A stretch of 64,000 bases of DNA from Cymbidium sinense (taxonomy: Eukaryota; Streptophyta; Magnoliopsida; Asparagales; Orchidaceae): NCBI GenBank assembly GCA_021442155.1, contig CM038222.1, forward strand, positions 60,982,266-61,046,265, read 5' to 3'. The notes beneath the pieces were generated by a model. That model saw only the letters and a list, made by a program, of their open reading frames with translations, ran no database searches and had not been told where the DNA came from. A program made the position numbers and the translations under genes. Shown here piece by piece: positions 12,400 to 24,111 of this stretch (the stretch's first letter is position 1; every line of letters begins with the position of its first letter).

Positions 12400-14330
12400 T
12401 TATGTGAGCACGATGTCCGGTAATGATCAATTGATTTACAACTACTGCACATGCGATTTCTTTGTGATGCGCTCTCATCCATTGTGTTCTTGTACCTACG
12501 TGATCGCGACCTACCCGACGACTTTAACCATGGCGATCAAAGGATGCACCCGTCGCATTCCGCCTGTGTTTCAATCATGCGCATGAAAATTAAGAGTATG
12601 GTACATCGACATGGTGTAATAGCTTGACATAAGCTAGATGATTGATTCTCCATGTACTAGAGCTATGGTATGACTACGACATATGATAAATCGATGTTCG
12701 GTAACCGCATGTGAGTGAATTGATCTTCCGCGTGAAATCAACTCAAGGAGCGACAATTCATGTCCAACAATTGCACCTCATTTTTAATATTGATTGGGAA
12801 ATCTCTACCTCCGCTCAAATTTGTTTTAGCTTGGGGTGGAGAAGGTGAATTCGGTGGGTGGTTCGCCTGAATCAATTGAACTTGCCCACTTATAGAATAG
12901 ACTCACGATATTATAGTAAGTTGCAGTTATCAATGCTTGAATTGGTAGTCCCCGTGCACGTTTAAGTACACCATTAAAGCACTCTGATGCATTTGTGATC
13001 ATGGTACCATAACGCTTCCCACCATCATGAATCAATGTCCACTTCTCCACATCACGTTCTACCAACCACTGATATGCTTCTGGTTTAATTTTTTTGATGT
13101 CAGCCATGTTGCGGTTAAATATGTTGATGTCATCGGTGCTGCCTGCCAAGTACATTTTTTTGCACATAAACTCAACATCCGTAATACCCATTTTCCTCAT
13201 TGCCTTCTTAAAGTTTTCTCTAAGATGTCGCAAGCAATAACGATTTGCGGCCCATGGAAATACATCGCGACACCCTAACCAACCACGAATGCTTATCAGA
13301 TTACACAATAATCGCCTGATGAAACAATTGGCGGCCGGTACATAATGAACGAGCGATTCGTTATTCTAGATTCGACACCGAAAAAGCAAGGAAAATAGAC
13401 CATTATTTGCAAATACCAATGGTATGAGCAACGTACTCGACATTGCCCAAAAGGAACGTCCCGTCCATGCTGAGAACAGGTCGACAATATCCCCAACCAG
13501 TAATAGATGGTCCAAAAGCACAATGCTCAAAACCCGCATATATCGATGACATAATCTCGAACAAGCATCAGGTGCATAACAAATCCATAAACAATGCTAG
13601 GGACCAATATAACTCCTCCCAACTGCCAAATATTGCTCTGATACTCTTACGTCTCGCATCCTAGGCCTTCATGTAAGAGACCTTGATGTTAAATTTTGAT
13701 TCCATCCTTCCTATGATCTCTCTGGGTTTCAGGTCAATTTGAAATCACAGGCATTATGAAGTAAACTTAAAGTGCATTGGCGATGTCTCAACCATTGATG
13801 GTAGCAATGCATGTGTGCGGCAAACCTAAAGTTGATAACCTCCAGACGCCTCCCAACCTCTTGCTTCTACTACAATGCATGCGCCATTAGCAAGTCCGCT
13901 ATACGATGCCGCGCATATATAAAATGAAATTTTTGAGATGTCACGAATTTAACATTATTAAGAATGATGCCGATCGCGAATCAAGCTCCTTCTTATTTGA
14001 AAACACATACCTTCATATAACTCTACGGAACCGACATCATCTCAAAACTTGAGCTATCGACCATCAAACACAATATCCGCATCCTCTTTTCGTGGTCTAA
14101 CATAGCCAACATACTCATTAGGAAAATCATAACATCGCGATCCACTAGATTGAATGACTCTGAAGAAGATCATGACCGATAATGTTGTCGCATAAATTGG
14201 CATTACCAAGCAAAGACTCATCATCAGCATCGCTATCATAAGATGCGCGTTTTGATTCACTTATTCATCATTTCATACTCATCATCAGATGAACTAGGTT
14301 GATCATGCACGGCTTGAATAGACATCTCGC
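12400..14330 (-). pseudogene. MULE-1 transposase (broken)
   Basis: The best-preserved segment is 13308-12826: RYCLRHLRENFKKAMRK, EAYQWLVERDVEKWTLIHDGG and TNASECFNGVLKRARGLPI are classic MULE transposase blocks leading to the C-terminal zinc-finger region. Upstream, PVLSMDGTFLLGNVEY carries the first acidic residue of the DDE triad (GAC at 13463-13465). The frame then breaks at GICK-stop (near 13400) through small deletions. The zone 13660-13930 matches, in scattered frames, the WRLHA...SKRLGG...W and LDLKPREII block that is clear in MULE-2. Several stops and frameshifts make it a pseudogene. Confidence 0.85.
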
Positions 14331-15334
14331 TTCAGATTTAAACATATATCATCTTAAAAAATAAGATACCCTACACAAAATAAAATAAAAAAATACCAAC
14401 AAGGATGTCGAGGTGAATGCCTACATTATCTCCTGCTTCGATAGTATTGCGATTCGTTGCCAAATCAACTCATGATCATAACCGGAGTGTATATTCCGCA
14501 TGATATCGTCGTCGGGCCGCAGAGTACATTATGGCTTTATTTCCACGTAAAAAAATCAATATTTGGGAAGTTTCGTCAATACAAGATGCATATCATCATC
14601 ATCAACAGCATAAAGTTATGTATCCCGCCCCTATAGGAAAATGACATGTAATCTCCACTGCGAAGTTATCAATGTCATAACGTAGAGACCTGAGCACTTT
14701 TATTTTAAATCTAAGCTTGCACACACAACACTCGCAGATTTTTACCACCAACATAACTTGGAATGAATCGACCATCAATGATCATTGTCGTAACGTAATT
14801 AAGAAACGAGATCGACTCATTTTACTATTAGCTCAACAACCAATATTGTAACAAAACCTAACAATTCACTCAAAATCTATTACAAAAATATATATTGCTC
14901 ACCTATTTATACACGTAACAATTAAGCAAAGCAAAAAATGAACTACCAAATTACCTCATCCCAACATGTCGTATACCCTAACTACGGCAAATTTTAGGAG
15001 AATAATTATGAAAAACTTCCCTCTACATTATTGCTAATTCAAATAAGCAAGGAAGAAAAAACAAACTTAAAAAGTTAATGACCGATCAACCGCTACCGAT
15101 CTCGACCGGAAAGCTACGACCGACCGAAATTCGTTTGGTGGAGCCGGCGAAAGTTACAAATGCGAAAAATCCAAAATGGTGAAGTCGGTGATGCGGTCTC
15201 GTGCGTACGAAGGAGATCGGAGGAGGAGGGACCGAGAACGCTTTTACAAAACAAGAAAAGAACGAAGGGGGCTCGGGCCGGGCCCATTGTTAAATGCACC
15301 GTGCTTCTTATGCGATCTTTACATTGCGGATAAG

Positions 15335-15371
15335 TTAGCGACTGGTTTCTTATCGTGAAACCAGTCGTTAA
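15335..15371. other. 15-bp stem hairpin in MULE-1 subterminal region
   Basis: TTAGCGACTGGTTTC and GAAACCAGTCGTTAA are inverted repeats (14 of 15 pairs) around a 7-base loop. Another short palindrome (AACCGT...ACGGTT) lies at about 9888-9908 near the other end. Confidence 0.75.
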
Positions 15372-15509
15372 CTAATCGAGGCGGCATAAAGATAAGTCGG
15401 CATCACCCTCATGATAGGTGGTCCGTCTTATGCTGTACCTAAAGTTAATTTTTTTATCGATGCTTAATCTGTTAATTATTAATTAAAATATACTTAATTT
15501 TAAAATTTG

Positions 15510-15512
<3 letters not shown>

Positions 15513-15592
<80 letters not shown>
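15513..15592. repeat. (AT)n microsatellite
   Basis: About 40 uninterrupted AT units, immediately outside the MULE-1 right terminus and about 670 bp upstream of the ERF start codon. Confidence 0.95.
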
Positions 15593-15594
<2 letters not shown>

Positions 15595-16264
15595 TATCAT
15601 ACTTATTTTTTTAGATATAATTGAATAATTTTTATATTTTTAATTAAATAGTCATAAAAAATTTCAAATCGCCATTATCTAACATATATAGAAAAGTAAT
15701 GATCATAAAAATATCAAGATTGATAATGTATTATTGAGGAAATAAGAAAATATTTAATTTGATAGAATTTAAAGAAAAGCAATTGCATTTTACTTGGCAA
15801 AATTTTATTGTGTTTATTTATTTTAATATAGTTAATAAGTGAACAAATATATAAAAATATAAATAAATGCATTTCTATTGATAATTTTCTATCTAAATTT
15901 ATTTAAAAATAAATAAAATTAATGGGTTCATCTATATAGCTTGTCTTTTGATAACAGAAAATAAATTTTTTTAAAAATATTCAGTCAACTGATTGGAATA
16001 TAATTTTAATTTTAATTTATTTCAATTTTTAAAATTCTAAATAAAGCCAATATAAAACTATATTTTACCACAAAAAAAAAAAAAAAAATCACCAAGTCAA
16101 GTAGCGATAATATAAACGTCTCACACCATTTACTTCTTCGTAATGGACTTAGCCCACCCATGGCCCCACATATAATCTAATTATAATATTTCATAACTCA
16201 GCCTTTATATAGATATCTCCTTCCCATACAATTTCAGAGCAGACATAACCCTTAGAAGCCTCTA
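15593..16264 (+). promoter_or_regulatory. Upstream region of the ERF gene, TATA box at 16206-16212
   Basis: AT-rich promoter-side sequence without other genes. TATATAG at 16206-16212 is correctly placed to start transcription around 16235-16240, giving a short leader before the ATG at 16265. The proximal promoter begins only about 670 bp from a transposon end and a long AT microsatellite. Confidence 0.6.
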
Positions 16265-17038
16265 ATGGAGCTCCACCAAAAGCATCAAATTACTCACCGC
16301 TCGCCCCTTCAATCCACGAAATTCAAACCCAGAAGCAAACAACCGGCCAACCCCAGCGGTGGCGGCGCCGCCAACAAGTTCGTCGGAGTCCGACAACGCC
16401 GCTCAGGGCGATGGGTGGCTGAGATTAAAGACACCACCCAGAAAATCCGCATGTGGCTCGGCACCTTTGAGACAGCGGAGGCCGCCGCCCTCGCCTACGA
16501 CGAAGCCGCCTGCCTCCTCCGCGGCTCCAACACCCGCACCAACTTCTCCACCCGCCGCCCCTCCGGCGACTCCACCGCCCCCGAATCTCCCGTCGCCACC
16601 CGCATCCGCAAGCTCCTCCACCACAGGAAACAAGCCAAAGAAGGCGACGGCGAAGGCAGCGCCTCGCCCAAACACCATAAAAATGCCTCCTTTCTTCATT
16701 CCGCCGACATTGCCGCTGCCTCCGGCAGCGGTGGCACCTCGCCGACGAGGAACCGAAAGCAAGAGATGTGCAATCCGTGGCTCCCCGAAGAGCCGTTTGA
16801 GGCAGCGTTCAACGGGTTCGAGCTTGGCGACCATGGCGGCGGGCTGCAGGAGATGTGCAGCGGCGGCGCGGCGGAAGAGTTGGGGGTGCTCGAGAGGATG
16901 AAGGTGGAGAGGCAGATATCGGCGTCTTTATATGCGATGAATGGAGTGCAGGACTACTTCGACGCAATGCAGGAATGGTCTGCCTCATCCCCGTTGTTGG
17001 ATTCTGCGTGGGATTTCCACCATTTTTATACGAATTAG
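16265..17038 (+). CDS. AP2/ERF transcription factor, RAP2-11/ERN-like
   Basis: This is a single-exon gene of 257 codons. One AP2/ERF DNA-binding domain spans residues about 38-94 ([51 protein letters not shown]). The [11 protein letters not shown] block (109-118) and the [17 protein letters not shown] block near 211-227 match the subgroup that includes Arabidopsis RAP2-11 and legume ERN factors. Family members are nuclear and bind GCC-box-like promoter sites; RAP2-11 acts in low-potassium responses and ERNs in root symbiosis. Which applies here is not decidable from sequence. The start is the first ATG after the TATA box, and the domain lies in frame with it. The CDS is strongly GC-rich against AT-rich surroundings, with long proline/alanine-coding shadow frames. 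Residue 46 is Arg where subgroup members usually have Pro (GVRQRPSGRW). The gene looks intact. Confidence 0.93.
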   Translation: MELHQKHQITHRSPLQSTKFKPRSKQPANPSGGGAANKFVGVRQRRSGRWVAEIKDTTQKIRMWLGTFETAEAAALAYDEAACLLRGSNTRTNFSTRRPSGDSTAPESPVATRIRKLLHHRKQAKEGDGEGSASPKHHKNASFLHSADIAAASGSGGTSPTRNRKQEMCNPWLPEEPFEAAFNGFELGDHGGGLQEMCSGGAAEELGVLERMKVERQISASLYAMNGVQDYFDAMQEWSASSPLLDSAWDFHHFYTN

Positions 17039-18300
17039 ATGAATTCTGTTTATAAAAATGATAAAAATGGCGGTGGACTGTTCTAACTCTAGTCTCAATC
17101 TGATGTATTGCACGCTAGTCCAGTCCTAATATTCAATTTTTTTATGAGATTATGATTGTTCGTTCTTGTTCTTGTATTTTGGTTTATTCATGGCGTTCTA
17201 TGACATTTTTTCCTTCTAAATATACATAATTTTCAAGGTTTTTTTTTTTTCTGAGCTTGACTGTTGATTTAATAGTCTCATGGGAGAATTTTATATAAAT
17301 GTCACTTAATTTTTATATATTTATAGATGTAATATCTAATTTTTTGATATATCAATATATAATATTTAAATAATTAACATATCATCAAAAATATTATTAT
17401 TATTATCATTTTATAATCAATATATTTTTATATATAGTTAAGATGATAGAAATATAAACTTCAAACTTTATTATTAAGTATAATTGCAGCAAAAAGAATA
17501 ATTGTGGAATTTAAATAAATTGTAATTAACCTCTTAGATTGATTTTAAAGGAGTAAAATAAATGAATAATTAAATATTAAAGTATTTCGATTTTCACCTT
17601 ATATTATAGAGCGAATAATTCTAACAATGAGTGTGCACTTGAATATCTATAAAAACAATAAAAATTAATTTAAATAATAAAAAAAGTTTTATTGACCTCT
17701 TGAAATGGAAGTAAATGTGTAAAATTTCTTCTTGTTTGGGCAATTTCTTATCAAGTCAAACAACTTAATTTTGTAAATATATAAATTCTTTGGCTTATGA
17801 GCACATTTCTAAATGATTTTTATTTTATTATTTCTCTTATAAAAAGTCACTATTTCCTAATCTTTGAGATAATATTTTATGATTTTAGCTACTTGAAGAT
17901 ATAACTGGCCAATATCATTAATTAACTTGGTCTTCTATTTTTTTTTTTTTTCAAATGACAACTTTGTGTATAAATTTTTAAATTTGTATATTTATAAAAT
18001 GATTTTTTTTAATATTTTAACCCTTGGGTCGATGGGCATAAATTATTTTTCGTTGAGGCAGTCATGAAATTGACAAATATATGAGTTAAGATAAAAGTTA
18101 ATTTTATAAATAAATATTGCGTGGTAAGAGCGTAATATTTTTTTTAATTGATATATCGTTGGAAGATAAAATAAAACAAGAAAAGTCCCTTTAACAACAT
18201 TTATTCTGAGGAAAGCCAAAGCAGTTATTCTAAATCCTGCATTAATGACAAGATTAATATTGAGATTATTAGTATTATTATTAGGGGGCTTTCATTTTTA
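17039..18300. other. AT-rich spacer downstream of ERF
   Basis: ERF 3' flank followed by AT-rich sequence without a recognisable gene. It contains poly-T/A tracts but no clear element ends. Confidence 0.5.
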
Positions 18301-18396
18301 TTAATAGGCCATTCATGATCACTTTTATTTTAATTTTTTATTTTATTTTATTTTATTTTATTTATATTTTGATTTGAGATAAAATATGTTTAATAG

Positions 18397-19975
18397 TGTT
18401 GAGTGCCCGAAAAACTTTTAGCAGTGGAATAAAATATCACATCTTATCTTGTATGGAAATTCAATTCACACACAGATAAAAAAAAAAAACTCCAGAATTT
18501 TATGTGGTAAAATCACATATAGAGGGAAAAAAATCATAGGGCTTAGCTCAGTAAAAATGATTCACATTTGTTTTGGAATACAAAATTTAAATCTTCCTAA
18601 TAATGGATTACAATATTGTATATGAGAAAGCTTAACAATTGAAATTCTAAAATCATGCAGCATCTGAAAATCATTAGAGTGAAAGTTTACTTTTAGCCTT
18701 GTGAAGTCCAAAGACATACAGTAATTAAAGAGCAACAAGACACAATTTTAACGTGGAAAACCTCAAAAGAGGAAACCACGCTCAAGAAAAGCTTCCACTA
18801 TGTATGTTTCTGCAAAGTCTGATAACGGATTGAATCTGATATGAGAGAATATGCGAACAATGATCTAATCGTGACGGGATGTGAATCTTCGGGAATGCAG
18901 TGAATAAGGATACTGGGTATGGTTGATGGCGGGAGCGATCTTGCTGAGGATCTTCAAGCTTCGGAGCTCTCTCTTCCTCCTCACTGGCTTTTTTCTTCCT
19001 TTTTGGACTCTTCCCTTCTTCTTCTGACTCTTCCTCTTCTTCCTTGCTGCACCTCCTCTTCTTACTTGTTTCCCTCTTCTTCTTTACTGCTGGTGTGAGG
19101 AATGAATGTATTTATAAATGGGAGGATTCTCAGAAATGTAGGCGTCTGTATTCCCCTCGACGGACGGCTGGGATGATTCCTTCATTTGATGATTTTGAGA
19201 ATTTGGATGACCAAATAAAGTCGGAATTATGAGATCTTAGGCTCATTAGATCCGGTTCGTCGAGACGCTCGATTTGACTATAAACATTCCATATTTGAAA
19301 GCTGTTTTGGGGATTTAATTGATGTCCCAAAGATTCCAATGATATTTTAATCTCGATCGGTTTGACTCAAAATCATATCGCTGATATCAAGATTTATGCT
19401 TTGAGTATATTTGAGAGCCATATCAATCACGCAATATTTATGCAGTGTAGTTATGTTGTTAGTTGACGGCGACGATAATAATAGCGACGGTGATAATAGT
19501 AGTGATGATGAATTTCGAACTTCAAGCTCTCTCACAGCTTTCTCTCAAGTTCGCTTCTAGCTCATTTTTTCTCTCATGACAAGAATGGGGTCTTATTCAT
19601 AGGATTTTGATAGAGGTATTTTGATCATTAGAGTCAAAATCTCAAAAAACTTCATCAGACGGTTCATATCGATTCATTTGATCATAGATAATTTTTTAAT
19701 GATTTGACCATTCAAATGATCTTTGATTTGAGTTATCTTAGGCTCATTAGATTCGTCTCGTCGAGCCGCTCAATTCGACTATAAACATGTCAAATTTAAA
19801 AGTTATTTGACCATTCAATTAGTTTCTAGAAGTTTTCAGGTATAGCCTTTGATCTTAATTCTAGCTCATTTAGGCTCTACTTAACTCAATTTTAATGATG
19901 TTGAACTTATCTTATTGATACTTCTAATTTTATTATATATGTGCATTATTTTAAAATTTTATGCGTGATATATCA
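18397..19975 (-). mobile_element. Solo LTR (copy E2) with 5-bp target duplication
   Basis: The element starts TGTTGAGTGCCC and ends TGATATATCA on the + strand (TG...CA). It is flanked by AATAG on both sides (18392-18396 and 19976-19980), the 5-bp duplication expected of LTR integrase. It is a minus-strand copy of the LTR family seen at 21675, 43448, 45070, 46163, 50022 and 54758. Shared landmarks are the box with GTGGAAA...CCTC-type U5 sequence, the AAGATCTNNTAAT/ATCTTAGGCTCATTAGAT block and GACTATAAACAT. No internal domain adjoins either side, so it arose by LTR-LTR recombination. It is longer than other copies because of an internal insert (18656-19420). Confidence 0.85.
18656..19420 (-). 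mobile_element. LTR-like element nested inside the solo LTR
   Basis: Relative to copy E1 (45070-45895), copy E2 holds about 765 extra bases here. The insert begins TGCAGCATCTG and ends GAGAGCCA, with AATCA before and TATCA after (4 of 5 match). It carries its own ACGTGGAAAACCTC...GAGGAAACCACG motif, a CT-rich run (18970-19085) and a second copy of the ATCTTAGGCTCATTAGATCC block near 19235. It is therefore a related LTR that landed in the first. Exact ends are tentative. Confidence 0.5.
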
Positions 19976-20171
19976 AATAGTGATGGCTATTTTTCATACA
20001 CACAAAATATCCAAGATTTGTTTTGAATATTTTAAAAACTATTATGATTTATTTTCAAAATTAAAGAGTAAGAATACTTTAAAAAAAATGTTGAACAACT
20101 ATATTTTAAAATAATATAAAAATAACAAATTTATAAAAATATAAACTAAAATTGATGTCAAACTAGCCCTA

Positions 20172-21674
20172 AGTATAGCAATAGCTTTATAATTTCATCA
20201 ATTTTTACTATATTTCTTTCATTGTATTAGGGATGCAATATGCATATTGGCATTTTACATGAAATATTGAATAAAAGTTCCATTCAAGAGAATAAAAATA
20301 AGAAAAAAAACTTAATTGTATCCAATATTTCATGCAATTTGCATCTCAAAATTAATCCTATTTTTAATGAAAATATTCATTATTCATATCATAATTTCTC
20401 TAATGACAAATCATTCACGAGAGAGTCTTCGACATTTAGCCTCCTTGCTCACTATACATTATGCAATGTTGAATTCAAAATCATGAGCTTCTGAGCGATG
20501 CCGAAACATCGCGATTAAAACATAGATCAAATCGAAGAGCGAAAAGAAAAGACGAAAAGAGAAATATAGAGCGAAAATTTTTTATTATCTTGCTAAATTA
20601 TTATCATAGGGTACCAAAGTTATTGAGAAGTTAGTCAATAAGAACATGTGAGGCTCATTCTTTTCTCTTTATTTAAATGTTTTAAGTTTATGTTATATCT
20701 AAGTAATACTAATAAAATCATATAACAATGGTTAAAATTATTTAACAGTAAAAATATTCAAGTCTATGATGCCACGTGTCATTCAAAGAGACATTAAAGG
20801 AACATAAGTTTCAAGCACAAGAAGAAAATTGGCCCTAAGAGATTGAGATCTTGACATCAAAAACCTTTGAAAATGACTGAAATATTTGTAATTTTAGATC
20901 TCCAGATTGGGTCAGTCTGCACTGATTCTTACAAAAATTATATAAATATATATATATATATATATTTTAATGTTAGGATTGAATTTTGATTAAAATTAAT
21001 AATTATATATTAAAATAATAAAAAATTCAATTGAAGCTTCGGAGCAATTGCATGATTATAAGCATATTTGGAATATTAGGACCAGTTTGGGATTACTTTT
21101 ATTATTATTGTTATTATTTATTTTATAGTTTAAAATAAAATATATTTTATAATTATTATTATTTAAAAAATATTTGAAATGCTAAAAAATATTTTGAGTA
21201 TTTTTTAAAAATTATATTATTTATTTAAAAAAAAAACGCTTTAAAACACACTGCACAAATTTTTTTTTAAAATAATATAAAAATAAAAATTAAAATAAAA
21301 AACGGTTCGTAAGATAATGAAAGAATATAGTGTTAGGTAGTGGCGTGAGAGGTTTGAGTTAGCTTCAAACTGACAATAAGAATTCAATGATAATTAAATC
21401 TTCGTTAGATTCGATTTGATTTGTTTAATTTTAAATGTCTTTTTAAATTATTTAATATGATTAGATTTGATAGTTCTATTCTAAAGAGATGGATCATTAA
21501 ATCATATTTGATTAATGTTTTAATAATGGTGTTTGAAAGATAATTAGTTAATTTGCATTTGAAAATTTTAACAAGCACGAATCTTGATGTCACTAAAATA
21601 ATGAGTATTTTGTTAATTCTATTCTATCTCAATTATTTTTATGAGTATTTTGTTTCAAATAATGAGTACATAAT
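20172..21674. other. AT-rich spacer with a possible MITE relic
   Basis: No gene is supported. 21087-21312 starts TTAGGACCAGTTTGGGATTAC, like the left end of the local MITE family, but its right end is decayed. The 84-codon frame at 20240-20494 is Asn/Lys/Ile/Ser-rich with no recognised domain and is probably chance. Confidence 0.4.
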
Positions 21675-22626
21675 TGATATGTCACTAAAAATTATTGAAG
21701 CACGAATCTTGATATCGAAAGCAATCTGATTCTGAGTCGAGACTAGCCTTGATCAAACACTTAAAATATCATTGAAAAATTTTGGATTATCAGTCGGATC
21801 CCTAAATAGCTCATAAATATAGAGTGTTTATAGTCAAATTGAGCGTCTTGACAAGCCCGATCTAACAAGCCTAAGATCTCGTAATTATAACTTCATTTGA
21901 GCATTCAAATACTTAAAATATATGAGATGATTGAAGGAATCATTTTGAGTCGTCCGATGGAGTGGTATGGATTTTGCTTGTATTTATCGAAATGACATTT
22001 ACCTAATCTATAAATAGTCCATCATTATTCACATAAGGGGGACCCAAGCTAATGAGAGGAGAGAGTTCTAAGACTCAAAGAATCTCAAGGCATAATCGCC
22101 ACATCAATGCCGGATCATCACTCGCCTCCTCGCCATCGACCACAACCGCCGGTCATCGCTTCTCGGCCACACCGCCATCGATCGCATAATATCACCGCCG
22201 ACCACCAATGTCTGATCACGACCGCTTGCCGCCATATACCACGTGGTCATCGCCGGCTGCCGCCGCCACCGTCCACCACTGCCAGCTGCCACCGCCCGAC
22301 AATCGATCATCTTTTTGTAGTTTTCGTAGAATCATCATACTATCATCTCAAGCAAGACATTCGCCGCTAATCTAACGAAGCTTATCACAAAACTTATTCT
22401 TGTAAGCTATCATTCTCCAATTTTAGAGAAAAGGATAATAATTATAACAGAAGTTAATATAATGAAATTATTTCTAAATTGGTTATGCCTCGTGATTTTT
22501 CCCTTTTTGGATTTTTGACGTAAAAATCTTGAGGTCTCTCAAATTTTCTGCGTGTATAAAATTTTTATATAACGCTAAGACATCAAATTCTCTCACTCTA
22601 TCAACTTAAATTCTCAATTATATACA
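21675..22626 (+). mobile_element. Solo or orphan LTR (copy C)
   Basis: It begins TGATATGTCACTAAAAATT and follows the family order: GATCAAACACTTA, GTGTTTATAGTCAAATTGAGCG, AACAAGCCTAAGATCTCGTAATT, TTTGAGCATTCAAATACTTAAAATA, then a GC-rich CGACCACC-like tract (22105-22310). A degenerate U5 (TTTTTCCCTTTTTGGATTTTTGACG) ends at about TATACA, 22626. No family internal sequence adjoins it. Flanking 5-mers (ATAAT, TATAT) do not match exactly, so the insertion is old or its end is misplaced. Confidence 0.7.
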
Positions 22627-23572
22627 TATATTATATATTTATCATGCGGCATGATGTTATTAGAATATAGATATAAAATTATATCTAAACTCCATTTATA
22701 ATAATTTTCCTAAAATATTTCGAGTTCTATTTTTTGAAAAAAATTACTCAAAAATAGTTAAATTAATATTAAATCATAAATAACACTTCAATAAACTTTT
22801 AATTTGTTTCGAGCGGGTCAAAAATATTTTAATCATAAATAACACTTCATAATTAATATTTTTTCATTATTTTAATCATATGCACAGAGATAGAATGCCG
22901 GTATTTAACTTAAATTATGAGCGAGTAAAAAAAATTATTTTTTAGTTGAATTATTCAAATTTTGAGAAACTGTAGATGATTATTGTATGCTTTGAAAAAA
23001 ATGTAAAAGAAAATTATGTTTTTTTTTATAAATTTATACTCCAACGAAAAGAATGCATTTATTGAGAAAAAATATTACTTTCAGCAATTCATAGCATATG
23101 ATAAATCGTATTAGCTCTTAAATGTAAAAATTAAAAAAAATTTTAATAAAAACAGAAGGGTCTGTCAGACAGCTTCAAGGCTATCCGGTCGGCCTGAACC
23201 GACCAGAACGATCCTCCATTGCTTCGACCTACGTGAGATCTCCGCTATTAATCACGCTCTAGCCTAGAAGCCACTTGTCATCAACCAGACTGAGTTGCTT
23301 GCCTTTCTTATTGTTAGAAATACAGCAGTACGATCCTATAGAACAGATCCTGTTCAAGTAAGGTCGTGCCCATCTTAGTTTGAACGTAATACTTAATCAC
23401 GATAATCATAAATTATTAAGCAGTGTGGGACTAAAAGCACAGCATTAATAGCCGCGCGCTAAAGCCTGTTTCGCTGGCAAGCGCTAAAGCAAAAAAATAA
23501 TTTTTAATATATATTTGATTTATTATGAATATAATTTGTTATATATTATTTAAAATTATATTCTATTTAATT

Positions 23573-23607
<35 letters not shown>

Positions 23608-24073
23608 GGCTGTCAAAAAAATTCGTTGTTGTTAATACAGATTCTCGTCGCTAACTAAATGAACAATATGAGGATATTTCATTTCGATATATAAACGTGA
23701 GCAAACTTTCATTCGTCGTGTCGATCGATCTAGCTTGAAATAAAAAATTATTTATATTATATTATATTATTATTATTATCATATTACTATTATTTTTATT
23801 TATTACTATTATTATTATTATTATTATATATATATACGAACACATTTACATATCACAAATTTAAGCTATGACTTAGTGGTTAAAATTTTTGTTATACAAA
23901 AGATTGGCCTAAGCTCGAATCCTCCCTCTGTCAAAAAAGTTTGTTTTCACGAGCATGTGTTCGTTAGCTCGTTTAGTTAAACGAATGAACACCTAACATA
24001 CATTTCGCGATATATAAACGAGAACGAACAAAAAAAAAAATTTCAAACCCAAACACTAACAAGATATATGCTC

Positions 24074-24111
<38 letters not shown>

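Larger units (their letters stand above)
9755..15512 (-). mobile_element. MULE-1: Mutator-like element with plant mobile domain
   Basis: This 5.8 kb element is bounded by inverted repeats: 9755-9826 (GGAAAATTTTAAATTAAG...GCATCGATAAAAAAA) and 15441-15512, whose complement gives nearly the same sequence over about 65 bp. Inside, on the minus strand, lie MULE transposase remnants (about 14300 to 12400) followed by a PMD gene (about 12060 to 10200). GATAAGT motifs recur just inside both ends (9831, 9959, 15329, 15391), as expected for transposase-binding subterminal repeats. The right end abuts an AT microsatellite, so no target duplication can be read. Both genes are broken, so the copy is not autonomous. 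Confidence 0.85.
18301..20171. mobile_element. Possible MITE split by a solo LTR
   Basis: TAGGCCATTCATGATCACTTTTATTTT on the left and AAAATTGATGTCAAACTAGCCCTA on the right look like the two decayed ends of an AT-rich MITE related to that at 5709-5938 and to 21087. The interior is interrupted exactly by the LTR at 18397-19975. Terminal matching is weak, so this rests mostly on composition and on the right end. Confidence 0.35.

Noticed and set aside
16403..16834. 143-codon minus-strand ORF, Gly/Ala-rich
   Set aside because: It is the antisense shadow of the GC-rich ERF coding sequence; so is the 180-codon + frame at 16359-16901.
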